A DNA stretch of 64,000 nt, from positions 102,930 through 166,929 of the forward strand of contig JAFWDJ010000012.1 of NCBI GenBank assembly GCA_017513095.1, read 5' to 3'. The translations under genes were made by a program, and so were the position numbers. Numbering within the stretch: position 1 is the stretch's first letter; every line of letters begins with the position of its first letter. Positions 8,751 to 17,764 of this stretch are shown piece by piece. Below the pieces are notes generated by a model. It made no database searches. It was not told the origin of the DNA and was given only the letters and a program-made list of their open reading frames with translations. The DNA comes from Clostridia bacterium. Lineage in GTDB: Bacteria > Bacillota > Clostridia > Oscillospirales > RGIG577.

Positions 8751-9401
8751 ATGGCAGTCAGGGAAAAAGAAGTAGGCCTGGGCAGCTGTGTGATCTGCGG
8801 ACGCGCAGCATTGAGAGCGCGGGAAGAAGGCGAGCTAACCATGTTAGAGGGACCGAACGCGCTTCGTTTAAAGGACGGCGGCAGCCTGTGCGGTTCCTGC
8901 GTGCGAAAGCTGAGAGTCATGTATCCCGTACAGTTTACGTTTGACGAGGCGAAGCGGCTCGTCGTAAAGAAGGACCCGCTTGTGGAGCTAAGTACGGAGG
9001 AAGCTGTTCGCGCCAATGCGGAAGCGGTCTCGTTCCGCGAAGACATGAGGGAGCATTACGGATTTCATAACGCCGTATTTTCGGTGGACGCGATGGCGGA
9101 ATCAAAGGGCGGTTTTCTTCAGCCCCCAATCGTCACCATTTTCGGACAGGTCCTTTACGGTTCGTTCTATATGCAGGACGAAGTGACGATTAAAAGCGGC
9201 GGAAACGAGATAAAGGCAGCGATTGAGGCGATAGACGCCTACGAACACAGGATACCGATGGACGCCGCGTCGCTGAAAGAGTGGATACGCAGGACGTGGG
9301 ACCCGGGCAGAGCGGTCGCAGAGAACGGTTATCCCTGCAAGCTGGTCGTTTTGGGAAAGGGAATCTCCTTAAAGCCCGGCGACCTCGTTGTAAAGGACTG
9401 A
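8751..9401 (+). CDS. Zinc-ribbon protein with EF-Tu-domain-2-like C-terminal barrel (paralog 2)
   Basis: 216 residues, paralogous to the preceding gene. The ribbon cysteines are SCVICGRA and SLCGSCVRK, again flanking a beta hairpin with LKDGG. The C-terminal part reads VFSVDAMAESKGGF then TIFGQVLYGSFYMQDEVTI and ends GISLKPGDLVVKD, like a translation-factor domain 2 with an inserted helix (SLKEWIRRTW). There is no GTP-binding motif. It begins 22 bases after paralog 1 with the Shine-Dalgarno GGGAGG, so the two are probably translated together. Role unknown. Confidence 0.73.
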   Translation: MAVREKEVGLGSCVICGRAALRAREEGELTMLEGPNALRLKDGGSLCGSCVRKLRVMYPVQFTFDEAKRLVVKKDPLVELSTEEAVRANAEAVSFREDMREHYGFHNAVFSVDAMAESKGGFLQPPIVTIFGQVLYGSFYMQDEVTIKSGGNEIKAAIEAIDAYEHRIPMDAASLKEWIRRTWDPGRAVAENGYPCKLVVLGKGISLKPGDLVVKD

Positions 9402-9432
9402 AAGCGAAACAACGCTTGACAGAGGAGCGAAA

Positions 9433-9726
9433 ATGAAACCCGATAAAGCTGGGGAATACGTCTTTCGCGTTATCTCAAATCAGGTGAGGTTCGGATACGG
9501 ATACAGAACGGTCGAAGGGAAGCGGCAGTATTTTGCGTGGCACGGCTACCCCAACCGAAACGACGACTTTTTCACCACGAGCGAGATAAGCGAAAGCGAG
9601 TTTGACGAAATAGCCGAAAAATACCCGAAGGAGATTTCGGCCGACAGGGAAACGGCTGAGGTGTTCAGAGGCAGATACGTGGACGGACATAAGGTGATAC
9701 TGGAGGGCTGGAACAGGCTTTTATAG
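9433..9726 (+). CDS. Hypothetical protein, 97 residues
   Basis: I do not recognise this family. The protein is hydrophilic with aromatic-rich beta-like segments (YVFRVISNQVRFGYGYRTVE; YFAWHGYPNRNDDFF), an acidic stretch (SEISESEFDEIAEKYPKEI) and a short basic/hydrophobic end (VILEGWNRLL). No signal or membrane segment is seen, so it is probably cytoplasmic. The ATG has a good GAGGAGCG site. It lies 31 bases after the second zinc-ribbon gene. Confidence 0.65.
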   Translation: MKPDKAGEYVFRVISNQVRFGYGYRTVEGKRQYFAWHGYPNRNDDFFTTSEISESEFDEIAEKYPKEISADRETAEVFRGRYVDGHKVILEGWNRLL

Positions 9727-9754
9727 CGCTCCTGTCGGTCTGGAGGTGGGCGGA

Positions 9755-10171
9755 TTGAATAAGAGCATAGATGAATTGCTGCGGGCGCCTTATTGGATAA
9801 TAGATATACTGCCCATGCAGGTTCCGAAGGACAGCCCGGGGCAGTACTTCGCCGTGGAGAAGTATTATCTGAGCCGGCCGCGGCTTTCCGAAATAAAGAA
9901 AAAGCACGTTGATACGGTGCTTAAGCTGAATTGTTTCGTGAGTCTTTCTTTGGATGAGGAAACGGACTTAAATCCGCCGCCGGAGCGCATTGAGGAAGCC
10001 GTGACAGGGCGGCATGTGAATATTATGCTGGGCGATTCGATGCTTGTTTCAAAGCCCGACGAAACGTATATGACACTTTATAATCCCGATGAAGAGCTGC
10101 TTCGGCTTATCCGGGTCATATCCTCGGGCGAGGGCCTTTACGTTTGGCGGCCCGGGCAGCAAAACGAATAG
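9755..10171 (+). CDS. Conserved hypothetical protein, 138 residues
   Basis: No named domain recognised. The N-terminal segment LLRAPYWIIDILPMQVPKDS followed by GQYFAVEKYYL resembles, from memory, hypothetical proteins widespread in Clostridia. The middle is charged and the end has VNIMLGDSMLVSK and RLIRVISSGEGLYVW. The TTG at 9755 is chosen because it sits seven bases after GGAGGTG; an in-frame GTG at 9746 is part of that Shine-Dalgarno sequence. The protein is soluble by appearance. Co-directional with its neighbours and probably in the same operon. Confidence 0.65.
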   Translation: MNKSIDELLRAPYWIIDILPMQVPKDSPGQYFAVEKYYLSRPRLSEIKKKHVDTVLKLNCFVSLSLDEETDLNPPPERIEEAVTGRHVNIMLGDSMLVSKPDETYMTLYNPDEELLRLIRVISSGEGLYVWRPGQQNE

Positions 10172-10188
10172 TATAAGGATGGTTTTAT

Positions 10189-10650
10189 ATGAATATACGG
10201 GTGCTCAGGGCGACACAGACGTGGCAGCGGGCGGGGGCGTATTACGTACGCATTCAGGGCATGGCAAGGCAGCACGATATCACGCTTAGGCGGGAGTTCG
10301 ACGAACACGACACGCCGGACACGAAATACATCGTACTTACGGACGACGGGTTCCCCGTCGCGACGTGCCGCCTGTATGGGATCGACGCGTCAACGGCAAT
10401 GATAGGCCGCGTCGTAGTGCTTCCCGAGTACCGCGGGCATAATCTCGGCGTGCGCGTTATGAGCGAGGCGGAAGACTGGCTTTCCGAGCTCGGCTATACG
10501 CGGGCGGCAGTCGAGAGCCGCGACGTCGCGATAGGTTTTTATCGCCGCCTCGGATACGGCGTTACCGATCCCGATATAATCCACGGCGACACGTTCGACT
10601 GCATCCGCATGGAGAAGGAGCTTTCGGCGGGGAAGGCCGGGGACGTGTGA
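10189..10650 (+). CDS. GNAT-family N-acetyltransferase
   Basis: 153-residue single GNAT domain that would transfer an acetyl group from acetyl-CoA to an amine. Motif A is visible as GRVVVLPEYRGHNLGVRVM, the acetyl-CoA binding strand and P-loop (R-G-H-N-L-G), followed by EDWLSELGYTRAAVESRDVAIGFYRRLGY, the usual motif B with the terminal FYxxLGY. The substrate is unknown. It lies 18 bases downstream of the preceding gene and 49 bases before pgeF. Confidence 0.88.
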   Translation: MNIRVLRATQTWQRAGAYYVRIQGMARQHDITLRREFDEHDTPDTKYIVLTDDGFPVATCRLYGIDASTAMIGRVVVLPEYRGHNLGVRVMSEAEDWLSELGYTRAAVESRDVAIGFYRRLGYGVTDPDIIHGDTFDCIRMEKELSAGKAGDV

Positions 10651-10698
10651 AAGGACTTAAAATCCGATAAAACGCTTTACGCAGACGGGAGGCATTAT

Positions 10699-11526
10699 AT
10701 GAAGAAAAGCGGCATGATACTAAAAAAACACGGCGCGCTTGAATATTTCACGGCCGAAAGCTTCGATAAAACGGGCCTTGTGCGCCACTGCTTTACGACA
10801 AGGCGGGGCGGCGTGTCCGGGGGCTGTTATTCGTCGCTCAATCTGGGCGTGAACCGCGGCGACGACGAAAAGAACGTGCTTGAAAACTACGATATCATAT
10901 GCGGCGCGCTTGGGATTTCAAAAGAAGACGTGATTTTGAGCCGCCAGACGCATTCCGACGTCGTAGAGGTCGTGGGGAAGGGCGAATGCGGCAACGGACT
11001 TTTTTATGCGAACAAATTCGAGAACGCCGACGCATTTGTAACGAGCGAACGCGGCGCGGCGCTTACGATATTTATGGCCGACTGCGTGCCGATACTTTTG
11101 CTCGACCCCAAAAAGCGCGTCATAGCGGCGTGTCACTCGGGCTGGCGCGGCACGGTGCAGCGCATCGGCGAAAAGACGGTAAACGTAATGCTGAAGCGTT
11201 ACGGCTGCGATGCGGGCGACATGCTCGGCGCGATAGGTCCGTCCATAGGCCCGTGCTGCTTTGAGGTGGACGCGCCCGTAGTGCGCGAATTTGAGGCCGC
11301 CTTTGATTTTCTTCCCCGCAAGGAGTATATAAAGGAATGCGGCGGAGGAAAATATCATATAGACTTATGGCGCGCGAACTTCGAGCTTTTAAGGCACGCG
11401 GGCATACCCGAAGAAAACATAAGCCTTTTGGGGGAATGTACCGTCTGCGGCGGGGGAAAATACTTCTCGCACAGACGCGACGGCGACATGCGCGGCTCGC
11501 TTGCGGCGATAATCGAGCTTATTTGA
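10699..11526 (+). CDS. pgeF: Purine nucleoside phosphorylase/laccase-domain protein PgeF (YfiH family)
   Basis: Member of the multicopper-polyphenol-oxidase-like (DUF152) family, now described as purine nucleoside phosphorylase/adenosine deaminase and, in E. coli, as a peptidoglycan-editing factor. Zinc-site residues are visible: SRQTHSDVV, MADCVPILLLD and AACHSGWRGTVQRIG. The C-terminal signature is GPSIGPCCFEVD...CTVCGGGKYFSHRRDG. 275 residues is the usual length. The ATG follows GGGAGG at 10688-10693. It is the last gene of the run that starts with ymdB. Confidence 0.93.
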   Translation: MKKSGMILKKHGALEYFTAESFDKTGLVRHCFTTRRGGVSGGCYSSLNLGVNRGDDEKNVLENYDIICGALGISKEDVILSRQTHSDVVEVVGKGECGNGLFYANKFENADAFVTSERGAALTIFMADCVPILLLDPKKRVIAACHSGWRGTVQRIGEKTVNVMLKRYGCDAGDMLGAIGPSIGPCCFEVDAPVVREFEAAFDFLPRKEYIKECGGGKYHIDLWRANFELLRHAGIPEENISLLGECTVCGGGKYFSHRRDGDMRGSLAAIIELI

Positions 11527-11547
11527 GCTTTTATTACAGATTGCTTA

Positions 11548-11576
11548 TTGAAAAATAATTATTTACCGTCTATAAT
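11548..11576 (+). promoter_or_regulatory. Sigma-A promoter of asp23-fakA
   Basis: TTGAAA (11548-11553) and TATAAT (11571-11576) with 17-base spacing, shortly upstream of the Asp23-family gene. Confidence 0.75.
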
Positions 11577-11633
11577 AGAATAGATAAGTATATAAAGGCA
11601 GGATTTTTGCTTTAATTTTCGGAGGTGACTTAT

Positions 11634-11990
11634 ATGCAGGCACTGATAGAGAACAATCTCGGGGATATAACGATAGCCGACAGAGTTTTTCAGTATCTCG
11701 TGGGCGTTGAAACGACTAACTGTTTCGGCGTCGTGGGCATGGCCTTTCGCAACAAGGCGGGCGATATTGTAAAGCTTATAGTCAAGGATTCCGTGGATAA
11801 GGGCGTTTTGGTAAAGCTCAACCCCGAAAACAAGCTTGAAATAGAACTCCATATTATAGTGGAATACGGCGTAAATATACCTGCGATAACAAAGAGCATA
11901 ATTAACAGAGTAAGATATTTCATAGAAACGACTACCGGCTTCAAGGTCGAGAACGTTCTCGTGGTAGTCGATTCCGTGCGCACAAATTAA
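11634..11990 (+). CDS. Asp23/Gls24 family envelope stress response protein
   Basis: 118-residue Asp23/Gls24 (DUF322) domain protein: an N-terminal segment DITIADRVFQYLVGVETTNC, a central LEIELHIIVEYGVNIPAITK, and the closing FIETTTGFKVENVLVVVDSV. It is a cytoplasmic, often membrane-associated protein; this short YloU type lies next to the fatty-acid kinase gene in most Firmicutes, as here. The ATG at 11634 is preferred over an in-frame GTG at 11625 because that GTG is inside the GGAGGTGA ribosome-binding site. Confidence 0.92.
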   Translation: MQALIENNLGDITIADRVFQYLVGVETTNCFGVVGMAFRNKAGDIVKLIVKDSVDKGVLVKLNPENKLEIELHIIVEYGVNIPAITKSIINRVRYFIETTTGFKVENVLVVVDSVRTN

Positions 11991-12053
11991 GGGGCGGGGG
12001 ATTTTGCCCGTTGTTTATGCGTAATATTTTTTAGCTTGTAGGGGGAATTTCGG

Positions 12054-13694
12054 TTGCTTTCATTAGACGGTAATTATTTTAAGAATATGTTTGTCTGCGG
12101 AGCAAACAATTTAAACATCAACAAGACCATGATAAACCGCTTGAACGTCTTTCCCGTACCCGACGGCGATACGGGCTCCAATATGTGGCTTACCATGTCC
12201 GTTGCGGTGACCGCTGTAAAAAACAGCACGGAGGACGATATATCCGTCGTTTCGGAGAAGATCGCGGGAGCGCTGCTTCGCGGCGCAAGAGGTAATTCCG
12301 GCGTTATACTTTCGCTTATGTTCAGAGGCATAGCGCAGGGCTTAAAGGGCGTAAAGGCGGCCGACGCGGTAACGCTCGCGGCGGCGTTCGGACTTGGCGT
12401 TGAGATGGCGTACAAGGCCGTTATGAAGCCCACGGAGGGCACGATGCTCACCGTTGCCCGCCTTTCTTCTGAGCATTTAAAGAAGACCGCGCCCGAATGC
12501 GAAGGGATGGAGAGCTTTTTCGAGCAGCTTACCGCAAAGGCAGACGAGGCTTTAAAGGCCACGCCTGATATGCTGCCGGTATTAAAGCAGGCCAACGTGG
12601 TTGACGCGGGCGGCATGGGACTTTTAGTCATATACCGCGGAATGCTCCACTATCTTATAAACGGTACGATGATAGAGGCCGCCGAGGCAAACGATACATA
12701 CGAGGAGATAAACGAGGCCGATTTCTCGTTTGTCGAGACCGAGGACATAAAGTTCGGCTACTGCACCGAGTTCTTTATTAACAAGGACAAAAATAAGGAT
12801 GAGCGTCTGCCGGAGTTCAAGACGTTCTTAAACGATATCGGCGACAGCATCGTTGTGGTGGCGGACGACGACATCGTAAAGGTGCACGTACATACGAACA
12901 ACCCCGGCCGCGTTATTGAGGAGGCGCTCACGCGCGGCACGCTCTCGAAGATAAAGATAGAGAATATGCGCGAGCAGCATACGCAGCAGCTTGTGATAAG
13001 CGCCGCAGAAACGAAGCTGCCCACGCCGAGAAAGCCCTACGGCATCGTAGCCATTTGCGCGGGCGAGGGACTTCGGGGCATATTCGAGGATATGGGCGCC
13101 GACACTATCGTTGACGGCGGCCAGACGATGAACCCTTCGACGGACGATATTTTAAACGCGGTAAACGCCACGAACAGCGAGGTCGTATTCATACTGCCGA
13201 ACAACAAGAACATAATAATGTCGGCAAAGCAGACGGCGGAGCTGGCGCGGGACAAGCGCATCGAGGTAATTGAGACGAAGACCGTGCCGCAGGGCATCGG
13301 CGCAATGCTCGGCTTCGACGCGGACCTTACGCCCGAGGACAACGTGGCAAGCATGAACGAGTCGGTATCCATGGTTTCAAGCGGCTCGGTAACTTATGCA
13401 GACCGTGACAGCGTTTATTTTGAAAAGGAAATAAAGAAGGGCGAGTTTCTGGCGCTTTCGGAGGGCAATCTCGTAGACGTAAGCCCCAACCGCGTAGAAA
13501 CGACCGTAAAGCTCATCATGAGCATGTGCGAAAACGGCGCGGGACTCGTGACTATATATTACGGCAAGGACGCTCCGAGAGAGGAGACCGAGTCGCTTCT
13601 TGAGATATGCCGGGAGCGTCTCGGAGAGGATATCGAGGTAAACATAGTATACGGCGGACAGCCCGTTTATTACTATATTATTTCTGCCGAATAG
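12054..13694 (+). CDS. fakA: Fatty acid kinase catalytic subunit FakA (DAK2/YloV family)
   Basis: Phosphorylates FakB-bound fatty acids for phospholipid synthesis. The N-terminal Dak2 domain (residues about 1-200) has INRLNVFPVPDGDTGSNMWLT, GALLRGARGNSGVILS and the VVDAGGMGLLVIYRG end. The middle domain (YCTEFFI...DSIVVVADDDIVKVHVHTN) and a C-terminal DegV-like domain complete the 546-residue YloV architecture. It starts with TTG at 12054 after TAGGGGGAA. It is coupled to the Asp23 gene 60 bases upstream and closed by a terminator. No fakB is seen in the window. Confidence 0.93.
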   Translation: MLSLDGNYFKNMFVCGANNLNINKTMINRLNVFPVPDGDTGSNMWLTMSVAVTAVKNSTEDDISVVSEKIAGALLRGARGNSGVILSLMFRGIAQGLKGVKAADAVTLAAAFGLGVEMAYKAVMKPTEGTMLTVARLSSEHLKKTAPECEGMESFFEQLTAKADEALKATPDMLPVLKQANVVDAGGMGLLVIYRGMLHYLINGTMIEAAEANDTYEEINEADFSFVETEDIKFGYCTEFFINKDKNKDERLPEFKTFLNDIGDSIVVVADDDIVKVHVHTNNPGRVIEEALTRGTLSKIKIENMREQHTQQLVISAAETKLPTPRKPYGIVAICAGEGLRGIFEDMGADTIVDGGQTMNPSTDDILNAVNATNSEVVFILPNNKNIIMSAKQTAELARDKRIEVIETKTVPQGIGAMLGFDADLTPEDNVASMNESVSMVSSGSVTYADRDSVYFEKEIKKGEFLALSEGNLVDVSPNRVETTVKLIMSMCENGAGLVTIYYGKDAPREETESLLEICRERLGEDIEVNIVYGGQPVYYYIISAE

Positions 13695-13710
13695 CATTAA
13701 AAACAGATCG

Positions 13711-13742
13711 GCGGCGCGGGCACGGCCCGCGCCGCATTTTTA
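13711..13742 (+). terminator. Terminator after fakA
   Basis: GCGGCGCGGGC and GCCCGCGCCGC form a perfect 11-bp GC stem with an ACG loop, followed by ATTTTTAT. Confidence 0.85.
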
Positions 13743-13764
13743 TATATAAAGAGGTGATGCGCCG

Positions 13765-15807
13765 ATGAGCTATACGCTCAGGGATATGGCGGGCGTGGGC
13801 CCGAAAAGAGAAAAGCTGCTTAATAAACTCGGCATATTCGCCCCCCGCGACCTTATATATTATTTCCCGCGCGCGTACGAGGACAGAAGTGCCTTTGCGC
13901 GCATACGCGACGTTGAAGCGGGGCAGAGCGTATCTGTAAGCGCGACGCTGGCGCGCGATTTTACGCACGCGCGTCTGCCGGGACGGCGCATAATGTCGCG
14001 CGCGGAGGCGTTCGACGATACGGGCCGCATGACGATAGTTTACTTCAACCAAAAGTACGCGGCCGAAAAATTAAAGCAGGGCGGGCAGTATATATTTTAC
14101 GGCAAAGTTACCGGCGAGGCGCACAAAAAGTCGATGATAAATCCGACGGCGGAGCCGCTTACGTCCTTCGACCCCGAAAAGCGGATACTCCCCGTGTACC
14201 CGCTGTGCGAGGGGCTTACCGAGAATTATATGCGCACTCTCGTGCGCGAGGCACTTGAGACGCTTCTTAATACCATCGAAGACCCGCTTTCGGCCGAGGC
14301 CGAAAAAGAGGGGCTTATGGCGCTTTCGGACGCGCTTTACGCCATCCATTTCCCGAAGGACGCGGCCGTTCAGGAGACGGCGCGAAAGCGCCTGATATTT
14401 GACGAGCTTTTTTATCTCATGCTCGGCATGTCGCTTTTAAAGAACAGGCGGCGCGAGCATAACGCTGTGAAGCTTCGCGGCGATATCGATATGAAGCCGT
14501 TTTATGATTCGCTTTCGTTTTCGCCCACGAACGCGCAGATGAGGGCGATAGCCGAATGCGAGGCCGATTTAACGGGCGACGTTCCGATGAACCGCTTAAT
14601 TCAGGGCGACGTGGGCTGCGGAAAGACGACTGTCGCCGAGGCGCTCATCTACCGCTGCGCGCGCTCGGGCGCGCAGACGGCCTTCATGGCGCCGACCGAG
14701 GTGCTGGCAAGGCAGCATTACGAGAATATGAGCGCGCTTTTCGCGCAGCACGGCATAAATACCGTGCTGCTTACCGGCTCGCTTACCGCAAGGGAGCGGC
14801 GAATGGCATATGAACGTATAGAGACGGGCTTTGCGCAGGTCGTCGTGGGCACTCACGCGCTCATCACCGAGGGCGTGAGATTCTCGCACCTTGCGCTTAC
14901 GATAACCGACGAGCAGCACCGCTTCGGAGTGCGCCAGCGCGCAAGCCTCATAGGAAAGGGCGACGGCGTGCACACGCTCGTCATGTCGGCAACGCCGATA
15001 CCGCGCACGCTGGGACTTATCATGTACGGCGATCTCGACATATCGATAATAGACGAGCTGCCCGCGGGAAGGATGAAAATTGATACGTTCCTCGTTGACG
15101 GCACATATAAGGCGCGCATATACGCCTTTGTAAAAAAGCAGGTCGCAATGGGGCATCGGGTTTACATAATATGCCCTGCCGTCGAATACGACGAGGAGAG
15201 CACGATGACCTCGGTTACCGAGCTTTACGAGGAATTAAAGGGCGGCGCCCTTTCGGATATAAGCTTAGGCGTGCTCTACGGCAAAATGAAGGCCGAACAG
15301 AAACAAAAGGTCATGGAGGACTTTTCGTCCGGCGAAATAGAGGCGCTCATCGCCACCACCGTGGTGGAGGTCGGCGTTGACGTAAAGAACGCCTCGCTTA
15401 TAGTTATCGAGGACGCCGACCGATTCGGGCTTTCGCAGCTTCATCAGCTTCGCGGCCGCGTGGGGCGGTCGGATATAAAGTCCTACTGTGTGCTGATTTC
15501 CGACTCGAAAAACGAGCTTACGCTCGAACGATTAAAGACGCTTACGAAGACGAACGACGGCTTTGAGATTGCCGAGGCGGATTTAAAGCTTCGCGGCCCC
15601 GGAGATTTTTTAGGCAGCCGCCAGCACGGCCTGCCGTATCTGAGGCTTGCGGAGCTTACGGATATGGATATGATAACGCTTGCCAAAAGCCGGGCGCAGA
15701 CCCTTTTGGACGGCGACCCCGACATTACAAGGAAGGAAAACGCGCCGATACTCAAAAAAATCGAAGCGATGTTCTTTGACGACGCGAAGAAAAACATATT
15801 TAATTAA
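13765..15807 (+). CDS. recG: ATP-dependent DNA helicase RecG
   Basis: Double-stranded DNA translocase that remodels stalled forks and Holliday junctions. The N-terminal wedge/OB region begins GVGPKREKLLNKLGI...DLIYYFPRAYEDRS. Helicase motifs: Walker A QGDVGCGKTTVAEAL, motif II DEQHRFGVRQR, motif III VMSATPIPRTL, motif VI QLRGRVGRS. The C-terminal TRG motif is present (GDFLGSRQHGLPYLRLAEL). 680 residues is full length. It begins 23 bases after the fakA terminator, as is common in Firmicutes. Confidence 0.97.
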   Translation: MSYTLRDMAGVGPKREKLLNKLGIFAPRDLIYYFPRAYEDRSAFARIRDVEAGQSVSVSATLARDFTHARLPGRRIMSRAEAFDDTGRMTIVYFNQKYAAEKLKQGGQYIFYGKVTGEAHKKSMINPTAEPLTSFDPEKRILPVYPLCEGLTENYMRTLVREALETLLNTIEDPLSAEAEKEGLMALSDALYAIHFPKDAAVQETARKRLIFDELFYLMLGMSLLKNRRREHNAVKLRGDIDMKPFYDSLSFSPTNAQMRAIAECEADLTGDVPMNRLIQGDVGCGKTTVAEALIYRCARSGAQTAFMAPTEVLARQHYENMSALFAQHGINTVLLTGSLTARERRMAYERIETGFAQVVVGTHALITEGVRFSHLALTITDEQHRFGVRQRASLIGKGDGVHTLVMSATPIPRTLGLIMYGDLDISIIDELPAGRMKIDTFLVDGTYKARIYAFVKKQVAMGHRVYIICPAVEYDEESTMTSVTELYEELKGGALSDISLGVLYGKMKAEQKQKVMEDFSSGEIEALIATTVVEVGVDVKNASLIVIEDADRFGLSQLHQLRGRVGRSDIKSYCVLISDSKNELTLERLKTLTKTNDGFEIAEADLKLRGPGDFLGSRQHGLPYLRLAELTDMDMITLAKSRAQTLLDGDPDITRKENAPILKKIEAMFFDDAKKNIFN

Positions 15808-15817
15808 AATAAATACG

Positions 15818-15856
15818 GCCTCCGTGCAGATAATAAACTCACGGAGGCGATTTTTT
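15818..15856 (+). terminator. Terminator after recG, overlapping the next gene's ribosome-binding site
   Basis: GCCTCCGTG (15818-15826) pairs with CACGGAGGC (15840-15848), followed by GATTTTTT ending directly before an ATG. The 3' arm contains the GGAGG that would serve the following short frame, so termination and translation start are superimposed. Confidence 0.75.
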
Positions 15857-16039
15857 ATGAAGAACGATAAATCCGACGCGCGCGTCTCAAGGGAGGCGTT
15901 CTTAAAATTCCGGCAGGAGCTCTCACGGGAGCTGGGCGTATTTTCGGAGCCCGAAAAAGACGTTCCCGACGCTCATGCGCGCGAAATTTTAAGGCGCATG
16001 GCGAAATCGGAGAAAAAACATAGACGAAAAAGGCGATAG
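15857..16039 (+). CDS. Small basic hypothetical protein, 60 residues
   Basis: Unrecognised. Hydrophilic, with an amphipathic helix-like middle (REAFLKFRQELSRELGVFSE) and a strongly basic end (EKKHRRKRR). The ATG is nine bases from a GGAGG, but that GGAGG is the 3' arm of the recG terminator hairpin and the T tract abuts the ATG. It may be expressed from read-through or be a chance frame. It ends just before the asnA promoter. Confidence 0.5.
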   Translation: MKNDKSDARVSREAFLKFRQELSRELGVFSEPEKDVPDAHAREILRRMAKSEKKHRRKRR

Positions 16040-16043
16040 GGGC

Positions 16044-16072
16044 TTGAAATGTATGGCGTCTTGACATATTAT
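16044..16072 (+). promoter_or_regulatory. Sigma-A promoter of asnA
   Basis: TTGAAA (16044-16049) and TATTAT (16067-16072) with 17-base spacing; a second TTGACA at 16061 overlaps. No T-box or other leader structure fits in the short gap to the gene. Confidence 0.6.
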
Positions 16073-16108
16073 ATAAGTTGACTGTATTTTATGAAACGGA
16101 GATATGTT

Positions 16109-17119
16109 ATGAGCCATAAGCTTACAATACCGGAGGGATATAAATCATATCTTTCCGTAAGAGATACGCAGAGAGCCATAAAAATAATAAGAGATACGTT
16201 TGAAGACGAGCTTGCGGCCGCGCTCAATTTGGAGCGCATATCGGCTCCGCTGTTCGTAAGGTCCAATTCGGGCTTAAACGACGATTTAAACGGTGTGGAG
16301 CGCGCGATAAAGTTTGACGTGAAGAACTTGGGCTTCGACGTTGAGATAGTCCATTCGCTTGCAAAGTGGAAAAGAAACGCCCTGAAGGTCTACGGCTTTT
16401 CGGCGGGCGAGGGACTTTATACGGATATGAACGCCATAAGGCGCGACGAGGATTTTGACAATCTTCATTCGATATATGTTGACCAGTGGGACTGGGAGCT
16501 TTGCATAAACGCATCCGACCGCAACGAGGAGTTTTTAAAGCAGGTCGTTTTAAAGCTGTTTTCGGCCATAAAGAATACTGAAGCGGCCGTATATAAGGAC
16601 TTCCCGGCGATTGTGCCCTCGCTTCCCGACGACGTTTTCTTTATCACGTCGGAGGAGCTTTTAAAGCTTTATCCCGACATCCCTCCCAAGGAGCGCGAAA
16701 ACGAGATCGCGCGAGAGAAGAAGTGCGTATTCATCATGAAGATAGGCGACAAGCTCTCCGACGGCGCGCCGCACGACGGCCGTGCGCCCGATTACGACGA
16801 CTGGGAGTTAAACGGCGACCTTATATTCTATTACGAGCCGCTTTCGGCGGCGCTCGAGGTGTCGAGCATGGGCATACGCGTAGACGAGAAGAGCTTAAGA
16901 GAGCAGCTTAAAAAGGCGGGCTGCCCCGAAAGAGAAAAGCTGAGATTCCACACGGAGCTTTTAAACGGCGAACTGCCGCTCACGGTAGGCGGAGGCATAG
17001 GCCAGTCGAGAATGTGCATGATGCTTTTGAAGAAGGCGCATATCGGCGAGGTTCAGACGAGCGAATGGCCCGACGGACTGCGCGCCGAGGCCGAAGAGAA
17101 CGGTATTTTTCTTTTATAA
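16109..17119 (+). CDS. asnA: Aspartate-ammonia ligase AsnA
   Basis: Ammonia-dependent asparagine synthetase, class II synthetase fold; makes asparagine from aspartate, ammonia and ATP. Family motifs are clear: [65 protein letters not shown], and [14 protein letters not shown] at the end. 336 residues, the usual length. The ATG at 16109 (MSHKLTIP) is preferred over one at 16091 because ACGGAGAT sits seven bases before it. A monocistronic unit. Confidence 0.96.
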   Translation: MSHKLTIPEGYKSYLSVRDTQRAIKIIRDTFEDELAAALNLERISAPLFVRSNSGLNDDLNGVERAIKFDVKNLGFDVEIVHSLAKWKRNALKVYGFSAGEGLYTDMNAIRRDEDFDNLHSIYVDQWDWELCINASDRNEEFLKQVVLKLFSAIKNTEAAVYKDFPAIVPSLPDDVFFITSEELLKLYPDIPPKERENEIAREKKCVFIMKIGDKLSDGAPHDGRAPDYDDWELNGDLIFYYEPLSAALEVSSMGIRVDEKSLREQLKKAGCPEREKLRFHTELLNGELPLTVGGGIGQSRMCMMLLKKAHIGEVQTSEWPDGLRAEAEENGIFLL

Positions 17120-17155
17120 CGCTTGAATTTTAAGAATTGTTTGGAATTTATCCGC

Positions 17156-17184
17156 TTGAAATCGTTATCGAAGTGTGATAATAT
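17156..17184 (+). promoter_or_regulatory. Putative sigma-A promoter of yqeG
   Basis: TTGAAA (17156-17161) and TAATAT (17179-17184) with 17-base spacing, about 45 bases before the gene. Confidence 0.5.
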
Positions 17185-17230
17185 AAAAAAACAGTTTGCT
17201 ATTTAAAGTTTTTGTGTTCGGGGTTATGAT

Positions 17231-17764
17231 ATGGCGATAAAGCTTGTGCCTGATCTCATAGTAGCCGACATCCACGATATCACGCCTTCGCTGCTTATCG
17301 ACAACAACATAGGCGGCGTAATGGTCGACCTTGACAATACTCTGGCCTGCTACAACGAGCGGGAGCCCGGCGAGGATATAGTGGAATGGGTCAAAAGCAT
17401 ATGTGACAGCGGCATCAAATTGAGCATAATATCGAATAATAAACAGGAGCGGGTGGACAGATTCAATGCAAAGCTCGGCCTCCAGTTTAATGTTGCGCGC
17501 GCAAATAAGCCGTTCAAGCGCGTATACGTTGAGGTCGCGCGAAAGATGGGCCTTGCCCATGACCGCATCGCCGTCGTGGGAGATCAGATATTCACCGACG
17601 TTTTGGGCGGCAACAACGTCGGCATGTATACGATAATGATAATCTCGAAAAGCAGAACGTGGAATTCGCTGCTTGCGATGAGAAGGGCGCTTGAAATGCC
17701 ATTCATAAAGCAGTACGAGCGGCGACTGAACAAACAGAACCAAAAGTCAAAGACCGGCGTTTGA
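17231..17764 (+). CDS. yqeG: YqeG-family HAD IIIA phosphatase
   Basis: 177-residue HAD-superfamily subclass IIIA phosphatase of the YqeG/GEP4 type, whose mitochondrial relative dephosphorylates phosphatidylglycerol phosphate. Motif I is VMVDLDNTLACYN (D-x-D), motif II is LSIISNN, motif III is around RANKPFKRV, and motif IV is IAVVGDQIFTDVLGGN. A basic C-terminal tail (YERRLNKQNQKSK) is typical. It precedes aroQ, a frequent Firmicute arrangement. The physiological substrate here is inferred only. Confidence 0.9.
   Translation: MAIKLVPDLIVADIHDITPSLLIDNNIGGVMVDLDNTLACYNEREPGEDIVEWVKSICDSGIKLSIISNNKQERVDRFNAKLGLQFNVARANKPFKRVYVEVARKMGLAHDRIAVVGDQIFTDVLGGNNVGMYTIMIISKSRTWNSLLAMRRALEMPFIKQYERRLNKQNQKSKTGV

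Noticed and set aside
8057..9046. A 329-codon minus-strand frame
   Set aside because: Antisense to the zinc-ribbon pair, whose plus-strand frames have ribosome-binding sites and paired Cys motifs.
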